From: Gemmobacter sp964439015
GTDB taxonomy: Bacteria; Pseudomonadota; Alphaproteobacteria; Rhodobacterales; Rhodobacteraceae
Direction: 5' to 3'
Length of the DNA: 64,000 nucleotides
Assembly (NCBI GenBank): GCA_964439015.1
Contig: CAYTMV010000001.1
Location: forward strand, 1 to 64,000
Shown: piece after piece, positions 1 through 7,220 of the stretch
Layout: every line of letters starts with the position of its first letter
How positions within the stretch are numbered: the first letter of the stretch is position 1
Translations under genes and position numbers: made by a program
Notes under the pieces: model-generated
The model's database searches: none
What the model was told of the DNA's origin: nothing
Seen by the model: the letters and a program-made list of their open reading frames with translations, nothing else

Positions 1-258
1 GAAGCCCCCGCCAAGGCATACTCGCAGGGCGAGGTTGCCTGGAGGATGGTGATGGAGATGGTGTCCGGCATGTTGATCGGGCTCTCCATCGGCTACGGGC
101 TGGACTATTGGTTCGGCACAATGCCGCTCTTCCTGGTGATCTTTGTACTGCTCGGGTTCGCTGCGGGCATCCGCACCGTGATGGGCACGGCGCGGCAGAT
201 GCAGGAAGCCCGGATGGCTCAGGATGCGGCAGAGAAGTCTGCCCGAAACGAAGGATGA
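1..258 (+). CDS. atpI: AtpI-type F0 ATP synthase assembly protein (5' end outside window)
   Basis: The frame is open from base 1, so the start codon lies upstream of the window. The visible C-terminal 85 residues contain two hydrophobic helices separated by a short loop (SGMLIGLSIGYGLDYW, then PLFLVIFVLLGFAAGIRT), followed by a charged tail; this is the AtpI pattern. AtpI proteins are small inner-membrane helpers of F0 assembly, linked to c-ring formation and Mg/Ca handling. It is the first visible gene of the F0 operon, and its stop overlaps the atpB start (ATGA at 255-258), so the two are probably translationally coupled. The assignment rests on position plus topology. Confidence 0.85.
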   Translation, partial: EAPAKAYSQGEVAWRMVMEMVSGMLIGLSIGYGLDYWFGTMPLFLVIFVLLGFAAGIRTVMGTARQMQEARMAQDAAEKSARNEG

Positions 259-1037
259 CGAACGTGGCGGCAGAAGGCGAAGCGACCGGTTTTGCGATCC
301 ACCCGATGGACCAGTTCATCGTGAAGCGGTTCTTCTGCGATCCGGCGCATGCCGATTGCACCAGCAACATCCAGTGGTTCGAGATCACCAATGTCACCGT
401 CTGGATGGCGGCGGCCGTTGCCGTGATCGCGCTGCTGATGATCATGGGCTCGCGCGGTCGCGCGTTGATCCCCACCCGTCTGCAGTCGGTGGCCGAGCTG
501 ATCTACGGCTTCATCTACAAGATGGTCGAGGATGTGGTGGGCCATGACGGGGTGAAATACTTCCCCTATGTCATGACGCTGTTCCTGTTCGTGCTGTTCT
601 CGAACCTGCTGGGTCTGATCCCGATGAGCTTCACCACCACCTCGCACGTTGCCGTGACGGTGACGCTGGCGCTGCTGGTGTTCCTGGGCGTGACGCTGCT
701 GGGTCTGGCGCGCAAGGGGATCGGCTTCCTGGGCATGTTCTGGGTGTCGTCGGCGCCGCTGGCGCTGCGCCCGGTGCTGGCGGTGATCGAAGTCATTTCC
801 TACTTCGTGCGCCCGGTCAGCCACTCCATTCGTCTTGCCGGTAACCTGATGGCGGGCCACGCCGTCATGAAAGTGTTCGCGGGCTTTGCCTCGATGGCCG
901 TCATCTCGCCGGTCGCGATCGGTGCCGTGACCGCGATCTATGGCCTCGAGCTGCTGGTCGCCGTTGTGCAGGCTTACGTCTTTACCATTCTGACCTGCGT
1001 CTACCTGAAGGACGCGGTGGGCGACGCCCACCACTGA
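255..1037 (+). CDS. atpB: F0F1 ATP synthase subunit a
   Basis: This 260-residue polytopic membrane protein forms the proton half-channels of F0 against the c-ring. I chose the ATG at 255 because it overlaps the atpI stop as ATGA; a later ATG at 306 is possible. The family hallmark helix SIRLAGNLMAGH near residue 195 carries the essential arginine that faces the c-subunit carboxylate. The end of the protein (LELLVAVVQAYVFTILTCVYL) is the conserved last helix. Length and membrane pattern match alphaproteobacterial subunit a. It is followed 48 bp later by atpE with a strong ribosome-binding site. Confidence 0.97.
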   Translation: MTNVAAEGEATGFAIHPMDQFIVKRFFCDPAHADCTSNIQWFEITNVTVWMAAAVAVIALLMIMGSRGRALIPTRLQSVAELIYGFIYKMVEDVVGHDGVKYFPYVMTLFLFVLFSNLLGLIPMSFTTTSHVAVTVTLALLVFLGVTLLGLARKGIGFLGMFWVSSAPLALRPVLAVIEVISYFVRPVSHSIRLAGNLMAGHAVMKVFAGFASMAVISPVAIGAVTAIYGLELLVAVVQAYVFTILTCVYLKDAVGDAHH

Positions 1038-1085
1038 GGTCCGGACAACCAACCAACCCATCCAAGCATTCCAAAGGAGAGAACT

Positions 1086-1328
1086 ATGGAAAACGTCGCT
1101 GAACTCGCGCTCATGGGCAAATACATCGGCGCCGGTCTGGCTGCCATCGGTCTGGGCGGCGCCGGCATCGGCGTGGGCAACATCGCCGGCAACTTCCTGG
1201 CTGGCGCCCTGCGCAACCCCTCGGCTGCTCCGTCGCAGACCGCCAACCTGTTCGTCGGCATCGCGTTCGCCGAAGCTCTGGGCATCTTCTCGTTCCTGAT
1301 CGCCCTGCTGCTGATGTTCGCCGTCTGA
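1086..1328 (+). CDS. atpE: F0F1 ATP synthase subunit c
   Basis: This 80-residue proteolipid is a two-helix hairpin that oligomerises into the rotating c-ring. The first helix is glycine-rich (GLGGAGIGVGNIAG), the cytoplasmic loop contains the conserved R43-N44-P45, and the proton-binding carboxylate is E63 in the second helix (GIAFAEALGIF). A very strong Shine-Dalgarno sequence (AAAGGAGAG) precedes the ATG, fitting the need for many more copies of c than of the other F0 subunits. A stable hairpin lies between this gene and atpF' (see 1350-1381). Confidence 0.98.
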   Translation: MENVAELALMGKYIGAGLAAIGLGGAGIGVGNIAGNFLAGALRNPSAAPSQTANLFVGIAFAEALGIFSFLIALLLMFAV

Positions 1329-1349
1329 TCCAGGCCGGATGACGCTTTC

Positions 1350-1381
1350 GGCCGGAGGGGTGGCACGCCGCCCGTCCGGCC
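1350..1381 (+). promoter_or_regulatory. Intercistronic stem-loop between atpE and atpF'
   Basis: GGCCGGA at 1350-1356 pairs perfectly with TCCGGCC at 1375-1381, and GGG (1357-1359) with CCC (1371-1373) around one bulged G. No run of T follows, so it does not look like a full intrinsic terminator. In other bacteria, structures after the c-subunit gene influence mRNA stability or partial termination; that role here is inference. Confidence 0.45.
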
Positions 1382-1409
1382 AAGTCTTTGAGGCTTACTG
1401 GAGAACGAC

Positions 1410-2116
1410 ATGGCGACTGAAGCGGCGCAAGACGCGGCGGCAGGTGCAGCGGCCCATGGGGCCGAGGCGTCTGCGGGTATGCCGCAGCTCGACATCACGA
1501 CGTGGTCTAACCAGATCTTCTGGTTGCTGGTCGCGCTTGTGGTGATCTACTTCGTGCTGTCGCGCGTGGCTCTGCCCAAGATCGGGGCGGTTCTGGCCGA
1601 GCGCAGCAGCACCATCACCAACAACCTCGCNNNNNNNNNNNNNNNNNNNNNNNNNNNNNNNNNNNNNNNNNNNNNNNNNNNNNNNNNNNNNNNNNNNNNN
1701 NNNNNNNNNNNNNNNNNNNNNNNNNNNNNNCCAAGATCGGGGCGGTTCTGGCCGAGCGCAGCAGCACCATCACCAACAACCTCGCTGCCGCGGAAGAGCT
1801 GAAGGCGAAGGCGGTTGAGGCCGAAAAGGCCTATAACGAGGCGCTGGCCAAGGCCCGTGCCGAGGCGAACCGCATTGTGGCCGAGGCCAAGGCCGAAATT
1901 CAGGCCGACCTTGATGCCGCGACCGCGCAGGCCGATACCGAGATTTCGGCCAAGGCGGCCGAGTCGGAAAAGCTGATCGCGGAGATCCGCGCCGGCGCGC
2001 TGCAAAGCGTGACCGAGGTCGCCCAGGACACCGCCCGCGAAATCGTGGCGGCGCTTGGTGGGACGGCCGACGCTGCGGCAGTTACCGCTGCGGTCTCCTC
2101 GCGCGTGAAAGGCTGA
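1410..2116 (+). CDS. atpF': F0F1 ATP synthase subunit b' (split by an artificial N gap)
   Basis: Second-stator b' subunit, found in photosynthetic and many alphaproteobacteria beside b. The N-terminal part is acidic/Ala-rich, followed by the membrane anchor (IFWLLVALVVIYFVLSRVALP) and a long charged coiled coil. The stored sequence carries 100 Ns at 1631-1730, and the 55 bp before the gap (1576-1630) are identical to the 55 bp after it (1731-1785). Removing the Ns and one copy joins 1410-1630 to 1786-2116 in frame and gives 183 residues without a stop, the normal b' length. The gene is therefore probably intact in the organism. Its TGA shares one base with the atpF ATG at 2116. Some databases call this gene atpG or atpX. 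Confidence 0.9.
1576..1630 (+). repeat. 55-bp contig-end overlap, left copy
   Basis: Bases 1576-1630 are identical to 1731-1785 over 55 bp. This is the expected signature of two contigs ending on a shared k-mer in a de Bruijn assembly, not of a biological duplication. Confidence 0.9.
1631..1730. other. Assembly gap of exactly 100 N
   Basis: One hundred undetermined bases inside atpF'. The round size is a scaffolding placeholder, not a measured distance. Because the flanking contig ends are identical over 55 bp, the true gap is most likely negative (overlapping contigs) and no sequence is missing. Confidence 0.95.
1731..1785 (+). repeat. 55-bp contig-end overlap, right copy
   Basis: Identical to 1576-1630. 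Keeping one copy and deleting the Ns restores the atpF' reading frame. Confidence 0.9.
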
Positions 2117-2685
2117 TGACGATGCGGAACCTGATCCTGTCCCCCATCGCGCTCGCGGTGCTGACCAGCCCGGCGCTGGCCGCCAGCGGTCCGTTCTTCT
2201 CGCTGCGCAACACGAACTTCATCGTGCTGCTGGCCTTCATCGTCTTTGTCGGCATCCTGCTCTACGTCAAGCTGCCGGCCAAGATCGGTGCCATGCTGGA
2301 CGCCCGCGCCAAGACCATCCAGGCCGAGCTTGAAGAAGCCCGCGCCCTGCATGACGAAGCCAAGGCGATCATGGCGACCTATGAAGCCAAGAGCCGTGAA
2401 GTTCAGGCCCAGTCTGCCCGCATCGTCGAGCAGGCGCGCCAAGAGGCGCTGGCCGCCGCCGCGCAGGCCAAGGACGACCTGAAGGTCGCCATCGCCCGCC
2501 GCATCGCCGCCGCCGAAGAGCGGATCGCGCAGGCCGAGGCTGGCGCTGTGCGCGAAGTGCGGGAAAAGGCGGTTTCGGTCGCCGTGGCCGCTGCGGGCGA
2601 GATTCTTGCCAAGCAGATGACCGGCGCCGGCGCTGCCGCGACGATCGACGCCTCGATTGCCGAAGTGGGCGCCAAGCTGCACTGA
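2116..2685 (+). CDS. atpF: F0F1 ATP synthase subunit b
   Basis: Stator subunit of 189 residues. A signal-like hydrophobic N-terminus ending ALAAS precedes the single membrane anchor (NTNFIVLLAFIVFVGILLYV, residues about 34-53), followed by a long Ala/Glu/Lys-rich coiled coil that reaches F1. The ATG at 2116 overlaps the atpF' stop by one base (TGATG), so it is the last gene of a translationally coupled F0 operon. F1 genes are not adjacent, which is the usual split arrangement in Rhodobacterales. A second ATG at 2122 is also possible. A strong intrinsic terminator follows within 30 bp. Confidence 0.96.
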   Translation: MTMRNLILSPIALAVLTSPALAASGPFFSLRNTNFIVLLAFIVFVGILLYVKLPAKIGAMLDARAKTIQAELEEARALHDEAKAIMATYEAKSREVQAQSARIVEQARQEALAAAAQAKDDLKVAIARRIAAAEERIAQAEAGAVREVREKAVSVAVAAAGEILAKQMTGAGAAATIDASIAEVGAKLH

Positions 2686-2710
2686 AGGCTAACGGCCCGA
2701 CAAGATGCGA

Positions 2711-2738
2711 AACCCCGGCCTTGTGCCGGGGTTTTGTC
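2711..2738. terminator. Bidirectional terminator between atpF and the GntR gene
   Basis: AACCCCGGC pairs with GCCGGGGTT around a short loop and is followed by TTTT on the plus strand; AAAC on the other side gives a shorter T-run on the minus strand. It lies between two convergent genes and probably serves both. Confidence 0.85.
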
Positions 2739-2740
2739 TT

Positions 2741-3508
2741 TCAGCGGTGGCGTTCATGCTCATACCGCATCCGCGCCACCGCTTCGTTGCGTTCGGCGCG
2801 CGCCTGTTCCTGCAGCGAGGCAACGACATAATCCATATGCGCCGAGACCGCCGCCCGAGCGGCAGCCGGATCGCGGGCCTGAATCGCATCATTGATGGCG
2901 CGGTGTTGATCGAGCAGCATGTCGCGGGTCACGCGATTGCGGAACATCATCTGCCGATTGTAGAAAACCCCTTGCCGCAGCAGGTCGAACATCGCGCGCA
3001 TCATGTGCAGCATCACGATGTTATGCCCGGCTTCGATGATTGCCATGTGAAACTGGGCGTCCAGCTCGGCCTCGTCGGTCGGGTCGCGTTTCTGGTGGGC
3101 GGCAGCCATCTTCTGAAAAATGGTGTCGATCACCGCCAGGTCGGTTTCGGACCCAAGGCGCGCCGCGCGATCGGCGGCCAGCCCCTCCATGTCGCGGCGA
3201 AAGGCGATATAATCGGCCACCGCCTCGTCATGGCTGGCAAAAAGTTCGACCAGCGCCGGGGAGAAGGCCGACCCCAACACGTCGGCCACATATATACCCG
3301 CACCGGGACGACTGACCAGCAAGCCGCGCCCCTCCAGCTCTTCCACGGCCTCGCGCAGCGACGGGCGCGATACGCCCATCCGCTCGGACAGATCCCGCTC
3401 GGAGGGCAGGCGTTCGCCGGGCCTGAGGATGCCGCGCAGGATCAGAAGCTCGATCTGCCGTCCGACCGAGGTGGCGAGTTTTTCCGACTGGATCTTTTGA
3501 AACGGCAT
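2741..3508 (-). CDS. FadR/PdhR-type GntR transcriptional regulator (FCD domain)
   Basis: This 255-residue DNA-binding regulator has an N-terminal winged helix-turn-helix (about residues 10-75, with LPSERDLSERMGVSRPSLREAV typical of GntR) and a C-terminal all-helical FCD ligand domain. Metal-binding candidates are visible in DAQFHMAIIEAGH, DQHRAINDAI and VSAHMDYV. FadR-subfamily members usually sense small organic acids or acyl-CoA. No target operon is adjacent: it faces the ATP synthase operon convergently. A palindrome 18 bp upstream of its start (3526-3544) suggests autoregulation. PdhR- or LldR-like function is possible, but the ligand cannot be read from sequence. Confidence 0.85.
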   Translation of the reverse strand: MPFQKIQSEKLATSVGRQIELLILRGILRPGERLPSERDLSERMGVSRPSLREAVEELEGRGLLVSRPGAGIYVADVLGSAFSPALVELFASHDEAVADYIAFRRDMEGLAADRAARLGSETDLAVIDTIFQKMAAAHQKRDPTDEAELDAQFHMAIIEAGHNIVMLHMMRAMFDLLRQGVFYNRQMMFRNRVTRDMLLDQHRAINDAIQARDPAAARAAVSAHMDYVVASLQEQARAERNEAVARMRYEHERHR

Positions 3509-3525
3509 GTCGCTTGCTCCCTGCG

Positions 3526-3544
3526 TGGTCAGATTTTATGACCA
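3526..3544 (-). promoter_or_regulatory. Palindromic candidate operator upstream of the GntR gene
   Basis: TGGTCA and TGACCA are separated by seven A/T-rich bases. TGGT/ACCA half-sites are typical of FadR-subfamily GntR regulators. The site sits just upstream of the ribosome-binding site (GGGAG) of the regulator gene, so autoregulation is the simplest reading. Confidence 0.5.
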
Positions 3545-3570
3545 GTCGGGCGCTTGGGCAATGGCCATGC

Positions 3571-3598
3571 AAAAGGGGCGGGCCAAAGCCCGCCCCTT
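3571..3598 (-). terminator. Intrinsic terminator after the OmpA lipoprotein gene
   Basis: GGGGCGGGC (3575-3583) and GCCCGCCCC (3588-3596) form a 9-bp GC stem with a 4-base loop. On the minus strand it is followed by TTTT, correctly placed 19 bp after the stop at 3615. Confidence 0.88.
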
Positions 3599-3614
3599 GC
3601 CAATGATCCAAAGA

Positions 3615-4265
3615 TCAGCGGTTGCCGCGGATGAAGATCTCGACCCGACGGTTGGCGGCCTTGCCTTGCGCGGTGTAGTTCGAGGCCACAGGCTGGCTTT
3701 CGCCGCGGCCAATGGCGGTGAGGCGGGCAGCCGGCACCCCGGCCTGTTGCAGCGCCGCCTGAACCGCACGGGCGCGACGCTCGGACAGGTCCTGGTTATA
3801 GGCGGCGTCACCGTCGTGGTCGGTATGGCCCACGATCTCGATCCGGCTGTCGGGGTAACGCTGCAGGCTGGCAGCCACCGCGTTCAGGTCGCCCAACTGG
3901 TCATAGCGCAGGGTGGCGCTGTCGGTGGCGAACAGGATGTCCTGGCCCATGGTGACCAGAAGCCCGTTTTCGGTCTGGGTCACGGTGGAGTTGCCGCTCA
4001 TCTGCGCGCGCAACTCCCGCGCCTGCCGGTCGAAGTCCGCACCGATGGCCGCGCCGACAATGCCGCCCAGCGTAGCGCCGGCAGCGGCCTTCAGCAGTTT
4101 GTCATCGCTGGATTGCGCGCCGATGAAACCGCCGATCAGCGCCCCTGTCACCGCACCGCCCTTTTGCCGGGCGTTGGGGTCATTGGGATAGGCATTGGGG
4201 TCAACGCAGGCGGTCAGCGTCAGCAGCGCCACGGCAGAGGCAATGAGGGGAGTTACGCGTTTCAT
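3615..4265 (-). CDS. OmpA-family outer-membrane lipoprotein with glycine zipper
   Basis: 216 residues. The lipobox LTAC places the lipidated cysteine at C20 after a short signal peptide. Residues about 36-76 are a glycine-zipper segment (AVTGALIGGFIGAQ, ATLGGIVGAAIGADF), followed by a C-terminal OmpA peptidoglycan-binding domain (about 105-214) with the signature EIVGHTDHDGDAAYNQDLSERR and NRRVEIFI. This is the YiaD-like architecture: a lipoprotein anchored in the outer membrane that holds peptidoglycan. It is monocistronic with its own terminator. A general envelope-integrity role is inferred from the family. Confidence 0.92.
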   Translation of the reverse strand: MKRVTPLIASAVALLTLTACVDPNAYPNDPNARQKGGAVTGALIGGFIGAQSSDDKLLKAAAGATLGGIVGAAIGADFDRQARELRAQMSGNSTVTQTENGLLVTMGQDILFATDSATLRYDQLGDLNAVAASLQRYPDSRIEIVGHTDHDGDAAYNQDLSERRARAVQAALQQAGVPAARLTAIGRGESQPVASNYTAQGKAANRRVEIFIRGNR

Positions 4266-4370
4266 GTGAAAGCCTTGTTCAGCGGGGTCATGACCGATGT
4301 CAGGACAACGTTATAGCAAGGCTTTGGTTCCCGGCACAGCCACCAAGGCAGGCCGGCGGGTTTTTGCCCA

Positions 4371-5204
4371 TCACGTCTCCGCGCGCGCAGCCTCCCATGC
4401 CAGCATGGCGCGCTTGACCCGCAAACCCCAGTGATAGCCGCCCAAGGCGCCGGATTTCCGCAGCGCCCGATGGCAGGGGATCAGCCAGCTGATCGGGTTG
4501 CGCCCGACCGCCGTGCCGACCGCACGATTGGCCGCAGGATGGCCGATCGCGGCGGCCAGATCGGAATAGGTGGCGACATGACCGGGCGGGATCGACAGCA
4601 GCGCCTCCCAGACCTTGATCTGGAAGGGGGCGCCAATCAGATGCAACCGCGCCTCGCCCGGCCCGCCCCAAAGTGAGGGCAGCAAAGGCGCGATGGCTGC
4701 CGGGTCCTCCAGATGCCGGGCGGCGGGCCAGCGGCCGATCAGATCAGTCTCCACCGTCGCAGCGTCGCTTTCCGCCGCAAATCCCAGACCGCAGATGCCA
4801 CGGTCAGTCGCCAACACCAGCGCCCGGCCAAAGGGCCCATCCGTCCAGCCGCGGCGGATCACCAGCCCCTCGGCACCGCGCGCCGCTTCGCCCGGCGTCA
4901 TCGACTCCCAACGCAGAAACAGGTCGTGCAGCCGTGCCGTGCCGGATAGCCCCGCTCCCTCGGCCACGGTCACCAGGCTGTGCCGTTCGGCCAGCAAGTG
5001 GCGCGCCAGATCCAGGGCCAGATATTGTTGCCACCGCTTGGGCGACACGCCCACCCAGGCCGAGAACACCCGCTGGAAATGCGCCGCACTCATCCCCATG
5101 CGTGCCGCCAGCGCCTCCAGCGACAGGCCGGGGGCATGGTCGATCTCTTCCAGCGCGCGGGCAATGACGCGGTAGTGATAGGTGGTCTCCGGGTCTGTGG
5201 TCAT
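4371..5204 (-). CDS. Ada-like bifunctional AraC-type regulator / O6-methylguanine-DNA methyltransferase, lacking the N-terminal Ada domain
   Basis: 277 residues from the ATG at 5204, chosen because AGGAGG lies just upstream; a GTG at 5237 would add 11 residues without such a site. Residues about 10-105 form an AraC helix-turn-helix pair (LEALAARMGMSAAHFQRVF). Residues about 190-270 are the alkyltransferase domain with the acceptor cysteine C244 in PCHR and the upstream FQIKVWEALLSIPPG. The zinc-binding methylphosphotriester domain that switches E. coli Ada on is absent. It probably repairs O6-alkylguanine; how or whether it regulates transcription is unclear. Confidence 0.9.
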   Translation of the reverse strand: MTTDPETTYHYRVIARALEEIDHAPGLSLEALAARMGMSAAHFQRVFSAWVGVSPKRWQQYLALDLARHLLAERHSLVTVAEGAGLSGTARLHDLFLRWESMTPGEAARGAEGLVIRRGWTDGPFGRALVLATDRGICGLGFAAESDAATVETDLIGRWPAARHLEDPAAIAPLLPSLWGGPGEARLHLIGAPFQIKVWEALLSIPPGHVATYSDLAAAIGHPAANRAVGTAVGRNPISWLIPCHRALRKSGALGGYHWGLRVKRAMLAWEAARAET

Positions 5205-5314
5205 CTGGCCCCTCCTGCCTGCGGGCAGATTAGCCACGCAAGCGGTGGCTGACGACCCGGAACCTGCGGCTTCGCTTGCGCGAACCCCGCGACTGGGGCA
5301 AGAGACGCGACACC

Positions 5315-5959
5315 ATGGCCCGCCAACTCGATTACAATTCGATCCACGCGATCTTCACCCGCTTTCAGGCGCTCGAACCCGAGCCGAAAGGTGAATTGCA
5401 CCACACCAACGCCTTCACCCTGCTGGTGGCCGTGGCGCTCAGCGCGCAGGCCACTGATGCCGGGGTGAACAAGGCCACCAAGGCGCTGTTTGCAGTGGCC
5501 GACACGCCGGAAAAGATGCTGGCGCTGGGCGAGGACGGCCTGATCGAGCATATCAAGACCATCGGTCTGTTCCGCAACAAGGCCAAGAACGTCATCGCCC
5601 TGTCAAGGATCCTGATCGAGCGGTTCGGCGGGCAGGTGCCCTCGTCCCGGGCGGCGCTGCAATCGCTGCCGGGGGTGGGGCGCAAGACCGCCAATGTGGT
5701 GCTGAACATGTGGTGGCGCATCCCGGCGCAGGCGGTGGACACCCATATCTTCCGCGTCGGCAATCGCAGCGGCATCTGTCCGGGCAAGGATGTCGATGCC
5801 GTCGAACGCGCGATCGAAGACCATATCCCGGCCGAATTTCAACTCCATGCACATCACTGGCTGATCCTGCATGGCCGATACATCTGTGTCGCACGCAAAC
5901 CGAAATGCGGGATCTGCCCGATTGCGGAATGGTGCCAATACGAGGAAAAGACTGCATGA
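5315..5959 (+). CDS. nth: Endonuclease III (DNA glycosylase/AP lyase)
   Basis: Base-excision repair enzyme of 214 residues that removes oxidised pyrimidines and cleaves AP sites. The helix-hairpin-helix LPGVGRKTANVVLN (118-131) includes the catalytic lysine K124, and the catalytic aspartate is D142 in AVDTHIFRVGNR. The 4Fe-4S ligands are C191, C198, C201 and C207 in the canonical C-x6-C-x2-C-x5-C spacing. I prefer the ATG at 5315 over a TTG at 5276 because the protein then has family length. Its stop overlaps the next gene's ATG (ATGA). Confidence 0.96.
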   Translation: MARQLDYNSIHAIFTRFQALEPEPKGELHHTNAFTLLVAVALSAQATDAGVNKATKALFAVADTPEKMLALGEDGLIEHIKTIGLFRNKAKNVIALSRILIERFGGQVPSSRAALQSLPGVGRKTANVVLNMWWRIPAQAVDTHIFRVGNRSGICPGKDVDAVERAIEDHIPAEFQLHAHHWLILHGRYICVARKPKCGICPIAEWCQYEEKTA

Positions 5960-6945
5960 TCCGATATCAGGTCGTCGGCATCGGCAATGCCATCGTCGAT
6001 GTTCTCAGCCAATCCGAAGACAGCATTCTGGACCGCATGGGCATCACCAGGGGCGTGATGCAACTGATCGAGCGCGAGCGTGCCGAAGAGCTTTATGCCG
6101 CCATGACCGAGCGGACCGAGGCGCCGGGCGGATCGGTCGGCAATACGATCGCAGGTGTCGGCAATCTGGGCCTCCGCACCGCTTTCATCGGCCGCGTGCG
6201 CGACGATGCGCTGGGGCGGTTCTTTGCCTCGTCACTGACGCTGGAAGGCACTGACTTTCCCAACCCGCCGGTGGCAGATGCAGACCTGCCAACCTCGCGC
6301 TCGATGATCTTTGTCTCGCCAGACGGCGAGCGGTCGATGAACACCTATCTTGGTATTTCGGCGGATCTCGGCCCGGATGACGTATCGCCCGAGGTGGCGG
6401 GCGCCACTGATTACCTGTTTCTCGAAGGCTACCTGTTCGACAAGGACAAGGGCAAGCAGGCGTTCCTCAAGGCCGCCCGTGCCTGCCATGCGGGTGGCGG
6501 CAAGGCCGGCATTGCGCTGTCGGACCCGTTCTGCGTGGACCGCCACCGCGACGACTTCCGCCGTCTGGTGCAGGGCGAGATGGATTACGTGATCGGCAAT
6601 GAGCATGAGTGGCAATCGCTCTATCAGACCGCCGATCTGGAAGCCGCGCTGGGGATCGCCCGACAGGAATGCGCGACCGTGGTCTGCACGCGCTCGGGCG
6701 CCGATGTGGTGATCCTGCGCGGCGAGGAACGCGCCGAGGTGCCGGTGCATCGCGTGGTGCCGGTGGATGCCACTGGCGCGGGTGACCAGTTCGCAGCGGG
6801 TTTCCTCTACGGCCTGGCCACTGGCCAGAGCCTGAGCGTCGCCGGCCGCATGGGGTGCATCGCGGCGGCGGAAGTGATCGGGCATTTTGGTGCCCGCCCC
6901 GAGGTGGATGTAAAGGCACTGTTTCGCGCGCAGGGTCTGACCTGA
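5956..6945 (+). CDS. PfkB-family carbohydrate/nucleoside kinase (adenosine kinase-like)
   Basis: 329-residue ribokinase-fold kinase. The N-terminal glycine signature APGGSVGNTIAGVGNLG and the C-terminal DATGAGDQFAAGFLYG are the two PfkB signatures; the catalytic base is the aspartate of GAGD, near residue 276. The closest named group I recognise is the alphaproteobacterial adenosine-kinase-like proteins, but substrates in this family (adenosine, ribose, fructose) cannot be decided from motifs alone. The start overlaps the nth stop by 4 bp, so the two genes form an operon. A repeat element with a GC hairpin follows the stop. Confidence 0.85.
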   Translation: MIRYQVVGIGNAIVDVLSQSEDSILDRMGITRGVMQLIERERAEELYAAMTERTEAPGGSVGNTIAGVGNLGLRTAFIGRVRDDALGRFFASSLTLEGTDFPNPPVADADLPTSRSMIFVSPDGERSMNTYLGISADLGPDDVSPEVAGATDYLFLEGYLFDKDKGKQAFLKAARACHAGGGKAGIALSDPFCVDRHRDDFRRLVQGEMDYVIGNEHEWQSLYQTADLEAALGIARQECATVVCTRSGADVVILRGEERAEVPVHRVVPVDATGAGDQFAAGFLYGLATGQSLSVAGRMGCIAAAEVIGHFGARPEVDVKALFRAQGLT

Positions 6946-6954
6946 ACCGCCGGA

Positions 6955-7007
6955 GCGGGGGGCTGTCTGCCCCCCGCGCCCCCCGAGGATATTTGCGCCT
7001 GAATGAT
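6955..7007 (+). repeat. Gene-end repeat element, copy 1 (hairpin plus GGATATTT tail)
   Basis: A GC hairpin (GCGGGGGGC at 6955-6963 with GCCCCCCGC at 6969-6977) is followed by a C-rich segment, GAGGATATTT and CCTGAATGAT. The 37 bp at 6971-7007 match the reverse complement of 7150-7186 at 32 positions. It starts 10 bp after the PfkB stop. There is no T-run, so it is not a classical terminator. Confidence 0.7.
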
Positions 7008-7148
7008 AGGGCGAACTGTCCGGGTGCCCCGACGCTGGACGAACCTTTCCGCCGGGGCCCCTTCATCACTCAGGACGGTCATCGGCTTCCCAGCCTGTAC
7101 CGTGGCCTCATTTTTATCGGCCGTGGTTAAGCCGAGGTGAACACTTCC

Positions 7149-7199
7149 ATCATTCAGGCAAAAATATCCTGCGGGGGTGCGGGGGTGCAAAACCCCCGC
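7149..7199 (-). repeat. Gene-end repeat element, copy 2 (inverted)
   Basis: Reverse-strand copy of the 6955-7007 element. On the minus strand it reads GCGGGGG, a short loop, CCCCCGC, then GCAGGATATTT and GCCTGAATGAT. It lies 22 bp beyond the stop of the sulfotransferase gene, so each of the two convergent genes ends in one copy. The about 140 bp between the copies hold no recognisable gene. Confidence 0.7.
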
Positions 7200-7220
7200 T
7201 GCCACCGTGTCAGCGGGGCG

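Noticed and set aside
1410..1802. Apparent short or truncated atpF' ending in a stop after the N gap
   Set aside because: The frame after the Ns is an arbitrary consequence of the 100-base placeholder plus the repeated 55 bp. Collapsing the overlap restores the gene, so this is not a pseudogene.
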